DNA of 37,197 nucleotides from Sedimentimonas flavescens (GTDB lineage Bacteria; Pseudomonadota; Alphaproteobacteria; Rhodobacterales; Rhodobacteraceae): the NCBI RefSeq assembly GCF_019264375.1, contig NZ_JAHVAI010000021.1, forward strand, positions 1 to 37,197, written 5' to 3'. The position numbers and the translations under genes were made by a program. Shown one piece after another: positions 9,901 to 18,266 of the stretch; positions within the stretch are counted from its first letter, which is position 1, and every line of letters begins with the position of its first letter. The notes under the pieces are model-generated. The model was not told the DNA's origin, ran no database searches, and saw nothing but the letters and a program-made list of their open reading frames with translations.

Positions 9901-12900
9901 CCACGATCGGCAAATCGCCGGAAATCGCGAGCGGCCAAAGGCCGGATTGACGTCCGGCGCCACGTAACAAGGTGGCAGACGGCAGGCGGAATCGGCGATC
10001 ATGATAGAGGACAGGGGCGGCGAGGCGTTGGAAGTCGGCGGCTTCGGTCGGCGAGATGCCTAGATGGCGCAGTTGCACCTGAGCCTGGGTCCAGGCCAGG
10101 GTCCGTGCGCGGTCATAGGCGCTGCGGTCGTGATGCCGGTCGATCAGATCCATCAGCGCTTCGCGGCTGTTGGCAGCCACCATCCAGACCAGGATCCGTG
10201 CGGTGCGCCCAGGCGCGATCAGGAGCCGGTTGCGCAATGCGAAAACCGGATCCAACACCGTGCCAGCGGTCCCGGCAAGAGGCGCCGGATCGGTTATGAC
10301 GTGCGGCTGGGTCTGGTCATGATCGCGGCCGAAAGCGCTGTTGCGATCACTGTCATATTGCAGCGGCGCGACGGTCGTCCCCTCGACCACGGAGAACTGC
10401 GCCACCCAGATTTCCGGTTCCTCCGGACTGCGCCGCCTGCGCCACGCTATCAACGCGCCGTATTCGGGCAGGAACTCGGTCTGAACGAACATCCGCGAGA
10501 AGGCCGGGTGCGCCAGTTCTGAGGCCGGATCCGCCAGCGTCAATTCGACGTAGGAGGTTACATCCAGTTCCCGGGGTTTGCGCCCGCCATTGGTCACCGA
10601 CAGGCGTCGCACCTCCGCATCCGCCTCGCCCGAGACGAGAACATCCAGCACCGTTTCGAGCTGGCCTGTCCGGGCGGTGAAGGTCGCGTGATCCTCGAAG
10701 AACTGCACGTCCTCCGCGTCGGCAGTATCCGGCGCGCCAGGTCCGAACCTCTGGTCAGAGCCGTCCGAGAGATTCCGGATGTGGAGGATGGCGCCATGCG
10801 GATCCCGGGTCGCGTCCTCGCGCCAGCGGGTGAGCGCAATATCGCCCCAGCGGCTGTAACTCCCGCCCGTGGCGGTCAGCATAACCGCGTAGCGTCCATT
10901 CGACATGAGATGGGTGACCGGGGGGCCGCCCGGGCGGCCGGCAATCCGGCGGCCCCGGTCCGCTTCGGACGGCGTCGGACCGCCGGGCCTGGCGTCCTCA
11001 AGCGGCGGCAAGGCGCGGTCGATATCGCGCGGCAGCCGTTCCTGGAGCAGCAGTTCGCTGGCATGGATCATCGGTTCGTGGTGGAACCTCTGGCGCATCA
11101 GGCCGCCGGTCAGGGCGTTGGCGATGGCCACGATGGTCATCCCCTGATGATGCGCCATGTAGCTTTGCACCACGGCAACGCGGCGACCCGGCAGCACACG
11201 GTCGGGGGTAAAGTCGAGGGCTTCATAGAAGCCACAGAGCCCGAGGCCACCCATGGCCTCCAGGTCGTCGTAGTTCCGCCGTGCAGCACCGGGATCCAGC
11301 ATCGCGGCCAGCCCGGTTGCATAGGGCGCGATCACCAGATCCCCGGCAAGTCCGCGCTTGAGCCCAAGCCCCGGCACACCGAAGGTGGAATACTGATAGT
11401 TGAAATCCACATCCCGCGCGTTGAAACCGGATTCCGAAATGCCCCAAGGGACGCCTTGCGCCCGTCCGTAGGCGATCTGTCTCTCGACGACCAATCGACA
11501 GGTGCGACCCAGCTGACCGCCTTCGGGTTCTTGCATCACCAGTCCAGGCATCAGGTATTCGAACATCGAGCCGGCCCAGGAGACGAGAACGGCGCCGCCA
11601 CGGGTTGCGGTGACCGTCCGCCCCAGACGGAACCAGTGGCGCAGCGGCAGATCCTGTTTGGCGACGGCGAAGAGACTGGCCAGACGCGCCTCGGAGGCCA
11701 GGAGGTCATAGCAGGACGGATCGAGACTGCTCTCATGGACCGAGTAGCCGATGGACAGCAGCTTGCGCTCGGGGTCGAGCAGGAAGCCGAAATCCATGTC
11801 CACTGCGAGCCCGCGGGCCTGCACTCCCAGCCGATGCAATTCTGCGGCCAGAGCGGCATGGTCGGCCTCAGTTGACGCGGCATCTGTCGCGGCTTCGGCC
11901 AAGCCGTCGCGAAGCAAGGACAGCCATCGGGGCGCATGGGGGGGCATAGCCGCCGGAGGCGGAGTGGCGCGTTCGGCCTTAGCCGCCAGGCGTTGCAGGA
12001 AGGGCCAGTTCACTTCAGCCTGTTTCAGGCCATCGCGCAGCGATCCGATCGCCTCGGAGCAGGAGTCACTGAGCGGGGACATTAACCGCTCTGCGTCACG
12101 CTCCACCAGGTCAAGAAGATCGGTCAGCCCCTGAGATCTCTGACGTGGCGTCGCGCCGGAATGCGCGGCCCAGTCCTCGCAGGCGTTGGCCAGTGCGATC
12201 AGGTGGCCGGCCAGATTGCCGCTGTCCACCGACGAGACATAGGGCGGGTCGAGAACCCTGCCGTCTCGCGTGTCGTACCAGTTGTAGAAATGCCCCTTTA
12301 CCCGCGGCAGCGCTTGCATCGTGCCAAGGGTCGCGGCGATCCGGCTGGCCGCCTGACGCAGGCCGATCCAGCCGAGATCGCAGGCTGTGACAGTGGACAG
12401 AAGATAAAGCCCCATATTTGTGGGCGAAGTTCTGTGCGCGAGCGTCGCGTGTGGTTGCTCCTGAAAGTTGTCCGGGGGCAGATGGCTGTCTTCTGGCGTG
12501 ACGAAGGTCTCGAAATAGTGCCATGTCCTGCGTGCGATCAGGCGCAATTCCTGGGCGTCCTGCGGGGTAAGGGCGGCGTCGGGTTGTGCGCGGGAAGGCT
12601 GACTGACTCGAAAGGCGATGAGCGGCGCGGCAAGCCAGAGGGCTGCAAAGGGCAGGATCAGGGGGAGCGCACCGGGGGCGGCCAAGCCGGCCAGGCCTGT
12701 GGTCGACAGTCCCAGCAGGATCCCCGGCGCCATGGCACGGGAAAATCCCCGCAGATCGGGGCGCGGAGCGGCCGAGACCGAGGCCGCCGTGGTCCATTCC
12801 AGGAGATGCCGCCGTGAAACCGTCAATCGCCAGAGTGTGCGGGCGATGGCATCGAGCGCGCGCCAGGCGGCGTCGGCGAGAAAGCTGATCGCCAGCCCGG

Positions 12901-15559
12901 TTTGCAGCACGGCAAGCGACAGGTCTTCCTGCATCAGGCGCAGGTGGTTGCCCATGTGAAGGCGGCGCTGATGCGGAATGGCGGAAAGGGCTGCATGCAG
13001 GAAAGCGGGCAGGCTCATGGCGACCAGCGCCAGAGCCGTCGCCAGCAAGGCCGCCGGGCCAGGCAGAAGCCACCCCAGTGTCAACAGGACAAGCGTGGCC
13101 GGGGCCAACAATGAGCGGCGCAGCGTGTCCAGCACCTTGACCCGTCCCAGCGCGCCCAGCCCGCCTTCCCGGCCAAGCCAGGGCAGCAGTTGCCAGTCGC
13201 CGCGACACCAACGATGGATGCGCCGCGCGGCGAGGTCCTGTCGGTCGGGGAAGGACTCGATCAGTTCCACGTCCGAGACGAGCCCGGCCCGGGCGAAGAT
13301 GCCTTCAAGCAGGTCATGGCTGAGAAGGGCATTTTCGGGCACGCGCCCGGCCATCGCCTCTTGGAAGACATCGACGTCGTAGATGCCCTTGCCGGTAAAG
13401 GAGCCCTCGCCGAAGAGATCCTGATAGACGTCCGACGCAGCTGCAGCATAGGGATCCATCCCGCCCGGACCCGAGGTCGCGCGCTGAAATGCCGTGCCGT
13501 GCCGTTCCGGTGTCAGGGCGGGGGTGATCCTCGGCTGTAGTATGGCGTGACCAGCACTGACCCGGCTGCGGGCCGTATCGAAGATCGGCTGGTTCAGCGG
13601 GTGCGCCATCTTGCCGATCAGCCGCAAGGCCGCGTCACGCGGCATCCGGGTGTCGGAATCGAGCGTCAGGACGTAGCGCACCTCAGGAGGCACGGCTGGC
13701 ACATGACCCTCTGCCGTGCGGTAGTCGGTATCATCGGCACCGCGCAACAGACGGTTGAGCTCGTGCAGCTTGCCGCGTTTGCGCTCCCATCCCATCCAAA
13801 TCTGCTCGGCGGCGTTGTAACGGCGGTCACGATGCAGGTGCAGAAAGCGGGCACCGGCGGGACCCGCCCCGTAGACCTGGTTCAGTCGCGCAACCTCGAC
13901 GTCGATCAACGCGACAAGTGGCGCATCCTCCGGCATGTGCTGTCCGGGGGCGTCCAGCCCGTCGGTCAGGATTGCAAAAGTCACGTCTCCTTGGGCGCCG
14001 GACAGATAATGGACTTCCAGCCCTTCGAGTTGTTCGGTCAGCTCTGCGCCATTTGTCAGCATTGTCGGCACAACCACGAGCGTGCGCAGCGAAGACGGCA
14101 CGCCGCTCTCAAGCGCCAGTCCCGGCAGTGCCGTGGCAGGTACGGCCCAGGCCACCATGCGATCAACGATAAGTTGAGCGACGGCACTGGCCGGGATGAC
14201 CGCTGCGAGAAACCAGAGCGCGAGCACAGTCCACGACGCGGATGGGCCGGAAAGGGCCACCAGACTCCATGCGCTCAGCGCGAGCAGCCCAAGAGTGACA
14301 CAAAGAATGCTGCCAAGGTATCCTGCGAGACCGGGTCGGACCTGCGGGCGATGCCGTCCCCTGTAACGATAGCCGATCTGGCGCTCGAAGGCCGCCCGGC
14401 CCTCGGCGAGGAGATGCCAGCCCGGATCGCTCCTGCGCAGGATTTCCGCCTCGGAAATCAGGTCGCCATCCGCTTCCGGCGCAGCCCCCACCGTCGCCAG
14501 CACCTGCTCGGCCAGATCCAATTCGCTGTAGTCACTGTGACGAGCGAGATCCTCGAGGGCATCGCGATAGAGGTTGCGGCTGGCGAAATCCATCGCGGAA
14601 AATCCCGGATGCTCCCGCAGCTTCGCATCGACCAGGCTGACACTTTCAAAGAGCTCTGGCCAGTCCGTCTCTGCGATCGTGCGCAGGCTGGTAATGACGT
14701 TTCGAACGGTGACGTTCGAGGCGCCCTGACGCTCCTGTGCATGCCGGACCGCCAGGTCGACATTCGACCCCTGCTTGGCCAGCCGATCCTCAAGCCAGCC
14801 GATGGCCGGGGTCGTGACAGGGTCGCAGTCGCGTAGCCGTTTCGCCAACTGGGCGGCAAAGATCTCGGAAAGGGGCTCGGACGCGTCAATATCTGCAGGC
14901 ATCCCGATCCCGGTCTGGTCGGCCTCCAGGAGCCGATCCGCAAGGGCATCCGCCGACAGGCGCATCCTGTGACCGAAGGTGATCTGGTCGGCCAGCCGCC
15001 GCAGGTTTTCCAGAAGGACGAGGCGGAGCGTTATCGGAACCGCCCAGAGCTCTCCTATGGTCAGGGGCTGTACCTGCTGATAGGCGCGCAAAAAGCGGGC
15101 CAGTGCGGGGGCGTCGAGATGGCTGTCCGTATGGGCGACATAGGCCCAGATTAGTTCGAACACACGCGGATAACCGTGAAACGGCCCTTGGGCGAGTTTC
15201 GGCAGAAGCTTGTAGTAGCTGGGCGGCAAATCCGTACGGCAGTCGCGCACCTGCGCCTCGACCCTGTGAAAATTGTCCACCAGCCATTGGGCAGCAGGGA
15301 CAATAGGTTTTCCCGCCGCCAACTCTGAGAGACAGGCCTTGTGAGTGGCCCTCAGAGCCGTCGCATTATCGTCCAGTCGCTGGCGCAGTGACGCGACACG
15401 CGGTGAAGAGGCACATATACGCTGGACCTCCGCCAGGCTGGCGGCGTGTTGCTCCAGCCTTTCGATACCGAAAAGCTCCGCGCGCACCGGCGCGACGCTC
15501 TTCCAGGGTGAGGTGCGGGTGCCGCGGAGGTCGAGTCGAGGTAGCGTCCAGGCCCTCAT
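6935..15559 (-). CDS. ndvB: Cyclic beta-1,2-glucan synthase (NdvB/ChvB/Cgs type)
   Basis: About 2874 residues, matching the 2830-2870 of ChvB and Cgs, so it is full length. It makes periplasmic cyclic beta-1,2-glucan from UDP-glucose: initiation on the protein, elongation, length control by phosphorolysis, and cyclization. In order it has an N-terminal cytoplasmic part and membrane helices (about residues 410-470). A GT84 glycosyltransferase follows with TLDSDTRMP (the D-x-D), GEGSFTGKGIYDVD and RWCRGDWQ. More helices come next, then a glucoamylase-like domain (GHFYNWYDTRDG, ESGFNARDVDFNYQYS). Two beta-sandwich and linker regions lead to a C-terminal GH94 phosphorylase domain (GFRDQLQDNMAF; GSGDWNDGMN with the catalytic Asp). 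I choose the ATG at 15559 (MRAWTLPRL), which has CAGGAT upstream, over one 54 bases earlier. The product supports osmotic adaptation and host interaction in relatives. Confidence 0.93.
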   Translation of the reverse strand: MRAWTLPRLDLRGTRTSPWKSVAPVRAELFGIERLEQHAASLAEVQRICASSPRVASLRQRLDDNATALRATHKACLSELAAGKPIVPAAQWLVDNFHRVEAQVRDCRTDLPPSYYKLLPKLAQGPFHGYPRVFELIWAYVAHTDSHLDAPALARFLRAYQQVQPLTIGELWAVPITLRLVLLENLRRLADQITFGHRMRLSADALADRLLEADQTGIGMPADIDASEPLSEIFAAQLAKRLRDCDPVTTPAIGWLEDRLAKQGSNVDLAVRHAQERQGASNVTVRNVITSLRTIAETDWPELFESVSLVDAKLREHPGFSAMDFASRNLYRDALEDLARHSDYSELDLAEQVLATVGAAPEADGDLISEAEILRRSDPGWHLLAEGRAAFERQIGYRYRGRHRPQVRPGLAGYLGSILCVTLGLLALSAWSLVALSGPSASWTVLALWFLAAVIPASAVAQLIVDRMVAWAVPATALPGLALESGVPSSLRTLVVVPTMLTNGAELTEQLEGLEVHYLSGAQGDVTFAILTDGLDAPGQHMPEDAPLVALIDVEVARLNQVYGAGPAGARFLHLHRDRRYNAAEQIWMGWERKRGKLHELNRLLRGADDTDYRTAEGHVPAVPPEVRYVLTLDSDTRMPRDAALRLIGKMAHPLNQPIFDTARSRVSAGHAILQPRITPALTPERHGTAFQRATSGPGGMDPYAAAASDVYQDLFGEGSFTGKGIYDVDVFQEAMAGRVPENALLSHDLLEGIFARAGLVSDVELIESFPDRQDLAARRIHRWCRGDWQLLPWLGREGGLGALGRVKVLDTLRRSLLAPATLVLLTLGWLLPGPAALLATALALVAMSLPAFLHAALSAIPHQRRLHMGNHLRLMQEDLSLAVLQTGLAISFLADAAWRALDAIARTLWRLTVSRRHLLEWTTAASVSAAPRPDLRGFSRAMAPGILLGLSTTGLAGLAAPGALPLILPFAALWLAAPLIAFRVSQPSRAQPDAALTPQDAQELRLIARRTWHYFETFVTPEDSHLPPDNFQEQPHATLAHRTSPTNMGLYLLSTVTACDLGWIGLRQAASRIAATLGTMQALPRVKGHFYNWYDTRDGRVLDPPYVSSVDSGNLAGHLIALANACEDWAAHSGATPRQRSQGLTDLLDLVERDAERLMSPLSDSCSEAIGSLRDGLKQAEVNWPFLQRLAAKAERATPPPAAMPPHAPRWLSLLRDGLAEAATDAASTEADHAALAAELHRLGVQARGLAVDMDFGFLLDPERKLLSIGYSVHESSLDPSCYDLLASEARLASLFAVAKQDLPLRHWFRLGRTVTATRGGAVLVSWAGSMFEYLMPGLVMQEPEGGQLGRTCRLVVERQIAYGRAQGVPWGISESGFNARDVDFNYQYSTFGVPGLGLKRGLAGDLVIAPYATGLAAMLDPGAARRNYDDLEAMGGLGLCGFYEALDFTPDRVLPGRRVAVVQSYMAHHQGMTIVAIANALTGGLMRQRFHHEPMIHASELLLQERLPRDIDRALPPLEDARPGGPTPSEADRGRRIAGRPGGPPVTHLMSNGRYAVMLTATGGSYSRWGDIALTRWREDATRDPHGAILHIRNLSDGSDQRFGPGAPDTADAEDVQFFEDHATFTARTGQLETVLDVLVSGEADAEVRRLSVTNGGRKPRELDVTSYVELTLADPASELAHPAFSRMFVQTEFLPEYGALIAWRRRRSPEEPEIWVAQFSVVEGTTVAPLQYDSDRNSAFGRDHDQTQPHVITDPAPLAGTAGTVLDPVFALRNRLLIAPGRTARILVWMVAANSREALMDLIDRHHDRSAYDRARTLAWTQAQVQLRHLGISPTEAADFQRLAAPVLYHDRRFRLPSATLLRGAGRQSGLWPLAISGDLPIVVLRIDDPADIGQVRALLQAHEYWLGRQLAVDLVILNEHPASYVKDLQTAIDIALRSSHSRPGDDTRPARGAVIALRSDLIAPDTRALLLAAARVVMLARRGMIGEQLDALLADPVTADTMTADTRQIGPAPQPANALRLRANRRDRTAPQRDEARPPSDRPNLEFYNGTGGFDREGREYVIRLGPPDSTPAPWINVIANPDFGFQVSASGSGFTWAENSRDNQLTPWSNDAVADPPGEAIYIRDDDSGVLFSPTARPLPLSAGAGPHIVRHGFGYSRFEHQANGIDCELVQFVPRADPVRVSRLFLRNTGTQPRRLSVVSYSEPVMGQSRAASAPFLVTSHEPETGALLVQNPWNTAFPGRVMFAALNAPSGSAEAWTGDRTEFLGSGGSHADPAALRRGAVISGRVGAGLDPCLAMMKTLTLAPGESIELVHLLGQCADAEAVVPLLKRLRSADMQAELAAVQTYWDDTLGDLRIETPDRAMDIMVNGWLPYQALACRIEARAAFYQASGAYGFRDQLQDNMAFMLTRPDRTRAHLLRVAARQFPEGDVQHWWLPHSGQGVRTRISDDCVWLGHAVAAYVTSTGDRAILDEQVPFLEGHRLGETEHDAFFLPDDAGHGAALFDHCALGLDRALSLTGEHGLPLIGSGDWNDGMNRVGAAGRGESVWLGWLLLQTLGAFVPLAEKRDPARARRWRELAETLRLSMETHAWDGDWYRRATFDDGTWLGAADAPACCIDSIPQSWAVLSGQADPERARRAMEAVDRLLVDRENHLARLFTPPFGTKADAGGQDPGYIAGYPPGLRENGGQYSHAAMWAILAWARLGNGARAAELFAMLNPINHARTPEGVQRYRTEPYAVAADVYSVAPHIGRGGWSWYTGAAAWMHRAAIEGILGVTRDGDRLRIAPTMPPDWPGFSMTLRVAGTSCRIRIERADHPRATLDGHPITPWPVVFLPLDGGSHDLNLTLGPLVSTETSAEIDSSVLPIPPD

Positions 15560-15655
15560 GCTAGAATCCTGTCGGCAAGTGGGCAATTTTGCCGACTTGC
15601 CGCTTGGATGCACGTTCTGCGCCCAGGCCCGGGCGATCGCGCAAGACGAGCCGGG

Positions 15656-15787
15656 TCAGGCCTTTTTCCCCTTCGGCTTTGTGTCGATCGTCAGGCCCTT
15701 GCTGAAGGACGGCGCCGGCGCCGGTTCAGCCTTCTTCTGCTTCGGTTTCTTGTCTTCTCGGCCGCGACGGCTTTTGCCCTTCGCCAT
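15656..15787 (-). CDS. Small Lys-rich basic protein (43 residues)
   Basis: A short gene with an AGGAGAAC ribosome binding site before ATG at 15787 and a TGA at 15656. It reads MAKGKSRRGREDKKPKQKK and continues with an Ala-Pro segment (EPAPAPSFSKG), then TIDTKPKGKKA. Very basic, no membrane segment, probably disordered. Short proteins opening MAKGKxxGNKExKKPK are common in proteobacteria, with unknown role (from memory). It lies 97 bases upstream of the glucan synthase on the same strand and is likely the first gene of that transcript. The gene starting at the left edge of the window (MGKGN) may be a paralogue. Confidence 0.7.
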   Translation of the reverse strand: MAKGKSRRGREDKKPKQKKAEPAPAPSFSKGLTIDTKPKGKKA

Positions 15788-15934
15788 GGTGTTCTCCTAA
15801 GTGTTTTGTGTACGTGGAAAATTCTCTCGCCTCGACGAGGCGAAGACCGCATGCGTCGCGGGCCAGGATTCCGAGGGCCACGCAGGTCCGCATCGGTGCA
15901 ATTTGAGAGTATCGCCGAGGTCAGCCGCTTCCAT

Positions 15935-15950
15935 GCTGATCCAGATCAGC
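15935..15950. promoter_or_regulatory. Crp/Fnr-like palindrome (candidate operator)
   Basis: A perfect 7-bp inverted repeat, GCTGATC-CA-GATCAGC. Read as half-sites it is CTGAT-N4-ATCAG, one base per half away from the classical Fnr/Dnr box TTGAT-N4-ATCAA, with the exact spacing. It lies about 150 bp upstream of the small basic protein and glucan synthase genes. A Crp/Fnr regulator is encoded at 2739-3473. Regulation is inferred from resemblance only. Confidence 0.35.
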
Positions 15951-16170
15951 GTTCAACGGAGAGTCTTTCTGCTACGTGTCTCTATGAATGGTCCTGAGAC
16001 AAGTCTGAAGTCGTACCCCAGCACCTCAGTGATACGTCCGCAGGAGGAGCGCCTCGATCTGAAACCGATGGCCGAAATGATCCACTACGGGGTAAAACGC
16101 GATCGAAAACTGTCCTCTTGACGCATCCGGCCATAGGCTTGAAGTGACGAATTTAGTGGCGGTTTGACTT

Positions 16171-16190
16171 GAGAGACCAAACGGTCTCTC
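16171..16190. repeat. Perfect 8-bp inverted repeat with 4-base loop
   Basis: GAGAGACC-AAAC-GGTCTCTC. It lies 100 bp beyond the stop of the coupling-protein gene and could be the end hairpin of the mobilization transcript, but no T-run follows on either strand. It could also be a protein-binding site. Confidence 0.45.
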
Positions 16191-16289
16191 GCCAACACAA
16201 CCAAATCAACTCGGACAAATCGAGCGGCACGCCGGATATTTTGGAGCAATAAGCTGCCTGTGAAGCGCAGGCCGCAGACTTACTAACGA

Positions 16290-18266
16290 TCACCCGTACT
16301 CAGCTATAATTGCCCTTGTGGTCTGAACAGCCGCAGTCAATTCAGTCCTGTTCGCCCCCTTGATCCCCAGCCTATCAAGATCGAATGACAACTGACTTGA
16401 ACGACCGCCGGACGCGGCAGCGCGTGCCGATCGGCCACGTGCGCGACTAGTCGATACGAGCTTCCGATCCTGCGGATCCGTTGTCGACTTCTCGTCTATC
16501 GCCGACGCTACACCATTTTCCCGCGCCCCCGCAGCCTCACGAACTTCCTGCAGCTCCTGCTTCAACCTCTCCACCGTCTCGCGAGTCTCAGACATCTGTC
16601 GGTCCCGCCGCACACCTTCCTCGTCCGGATACGGAAAACTCCCCGACTGGCCCGCATGCAGCACCTTGAGCGCCGGGTCCTCGAAATACTTCACCCTTCT
16701 TGCCCGGATCGGCATCTGCGCATCGATCACAAGGATGACCTCGTCGAGGTCCATGCGCCGGGCTTCATCCTCTGTAAGAAGCGGGGTATCTTCTGTCCTT
16801 TCCGAAACGCTGCGCCCCTCAAACGGATTGCGTCCAACAGCGCGGGAGCGGGTCACCACGCGCTTGGTTGTCTTGCCCACGGCCTGGCTCAACTCTTCGA
16901 TGGTCTTCTGCTCGGACGGGGTGAGGTAGAGCTTCACGCCGGCGCCGCCCTGCAGCGATCTGCGGGTGTTCTCACCATAGATCTCGTCCAGCGCCGGGAT
17001 CGTCTGGGTCACGATGGCGAGGTTGCCGCCGAAGGAGCGCAGCGTCTTGATGCTCTCGGCGACGATCGGCATTTTCCCGATCCGGTCAAACTCGTCGAGC
17101 ATGATCATCACCGGCCAAGGCTCGTCATCGCCGGGCTCCTGTGCTTGCAGCGAGGCAATCAGGTCCGAAAAAAAGAGGCGGATCAGCGGGGCAAGCGGGC
17201 GGATCATCTCGGATTCGACCACAAGATAGATCGCATGTGGGCGGCGGCGGATATCCCGGAATGAGAAGTCAGAGGTCGCGGTGGCCGCGTCAATCGCGCG
17301 GTTGTCCCAAGTGTCGAGACCCGATGTCATAAGCAGGGAGAGGTAGGAAGTGAGGGTGTCGTTGTTGGTCGATGCCATACGCTCGAAGATCAGTTTGGCC
17401 GACTTGTTCTTCACCTCCTGTGAACGCTTCAGGTATTCCTTCTGCTTGTCGCCCCCCGAGGCTGTGATGCGGTAAATCTCGCCGATGGTCGGAACGCCGC
17501 GCTCGAAGGCCAGAAGACCGGCCGCCACGAAGAGGTCGATACCCCCGGCCAATAGCCCGCTCAGTTTTTCGTTGTCGGTTTGCAGGAAGAGCTTGGCGGT
17601 GAGTTTCAGCTCCATCTGCTGCCGGTCGGGGTTGGTCATGGCCGCGATGCGCGCAAGCGGGTTGTAGCGGTGGGTTGGGCGATCCCAGTCGGTCGGCGCG
17701 AAGCGGAAGACCTTGTCGCCCATACTGGCGCGGAAGCGCGATGTCTCGCGGAAGTTCTCGCCTTTCACATCGAGCACCACGGCCGAGCCCTTGTAGGTCA
17801 GCAGGTTCGGGATCACGAAGCCCACGCCCTTGCCGCGGCCCGTGGGCGCCACGATCAGTGCATGGGGAAAGGTTTTTGAGACAAGGAACGGGCGCCTGGA
17901 TTTCGGGGAGCCGAGCTTGCCGAGAAGGAACCCGCCACCGGGCTTGGCAAAGAAGCCGTTCCTCTTCATCTCGCTGCGAGTCTGCCAATGCGTCGTCCCG
18001 AAGCGGGTCAATGCATCCCCCAGAAGCGTGACGCTCAGCATCAGCGATGCCAGGCCGAAGCCGCCAAGGATGAGGTTCACCCAGAGGAAGTCTTTTGGTG
18101 CGGACTGAGACAGACCCCGATATTCGCGGGCAAGCAGGGTGACGTCGAAACGCGTGGGTGAAAGCCCATAGCGGAACATCACAAAGCCGGTCGCCACGAC
18201 ATAGCCCATGGCGAGGCCGACCAGCACGAGGCTCAATACACCGAGGGCAATCTTGCCTTTATCCAT
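16290..18266 (-). CDS. VirD4/TraG-type conjugal transfer coupling protein
   Basis: A 658-residue inner-membrane ATPase that brings the relaxase-DNA complex to a type IV secretion channel. Two N-terminal membrane helices (about residues 5-30 and 61-83) precede the soluble motor. Walker A is APTGRGKGVG (140-149), with LDVKGENF soon after, and Walker B is MIMLDEFDRIG. SFGGNLAIVTQTIPALDEIYG is a well-conserved motor segment. The C-terminal tail is charged, Ser/Arg/Ala-rich and probably disordered, typical of substrate-recognition tails. I choose the start at 18266 (MDKGKIALG) over one 75 bases earlier because AAGGGGA precedes it. It overlaps the relaxase stop by 8 bases, so the two are translationally coupled. 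No VirB or Trb channel genes are in the window. Confidence 0.92.
   Translation of the reverse strand: MDKGKIALGVLSLVLVGLAMGYVVATGFVMFRYGLSPTRFDVTLLAREYRGLSQSAPKDFLWVNLILGGFGLASLMLSVTLLGDALTRFGTTHWQTRSEMKRNGFFAKPGGGFLLGKLGSPKSRRPFLVSKTFPHALIVAPTGRGKGVGFVIPNLLTYKGSAVVLDVKGENFRETSRFRASMGDKVFRFAPTDWDRPTHRYNPLARIAAMTNPDRQQMELKLTAKLFLQTDNEKLSGLLAGGIDLFVAAGLLAFERGVPTIGEIYRITASGGDKQKEYLKRSQEVKNKSAKLIFERMASTNNDTLTSYLSLLMTSGLDTWDNRAIDAATATSDFSFRDIRRRPHAIYLVVESEMIRPLAPLIRLFFSDLIASLQAQEPGDDEPWPVMIMLDEFDRIGKMPIVAESIKTLRSFGGNLAIVTQTIPALDEIYGENTRRSLQGGAGVKLYLTPSEQKTIEELSQAVGKTTKRVVTRSRAVGRNPFEGRSVSERTEDTPLLTEDEARRMDLDEVILVIDAQMPIRARRVKYFEDPALKVLHAGQSGSFPYPDEEGVRRDRQMSETRETVERLKQELQEVREAAGARENGVASAIDEKSTTDPQDRKLVSTSRARGRSARAAASGGRSSQLSFDLDRLGIKGANRTELTAAVQTTRAIIAEYG

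Larger units (their letters stand above)
15788..16289. other. Gene-free 500-bp stretch between glucan operon and coupling protein
   Basis: No convincing gene. It holds the upstream region of the glucan operon and the 3' flank of the mobilization operon, and therefore probably the border between the chromosome-like cargo and the transfer module. Two inverted repeats stand out and are listed separately (15935-15950 and 16171-16190). I found no tRNA end or integrase that would mark an attachment site. Confidence 0.45.

Noticed and set aside
15801-16121. 106-codon plus-strand frame in the gap after the glucan operon
   Set aside because: No ribosome binding site, composition unlike protein, crosses the Fnr-like palindrome.
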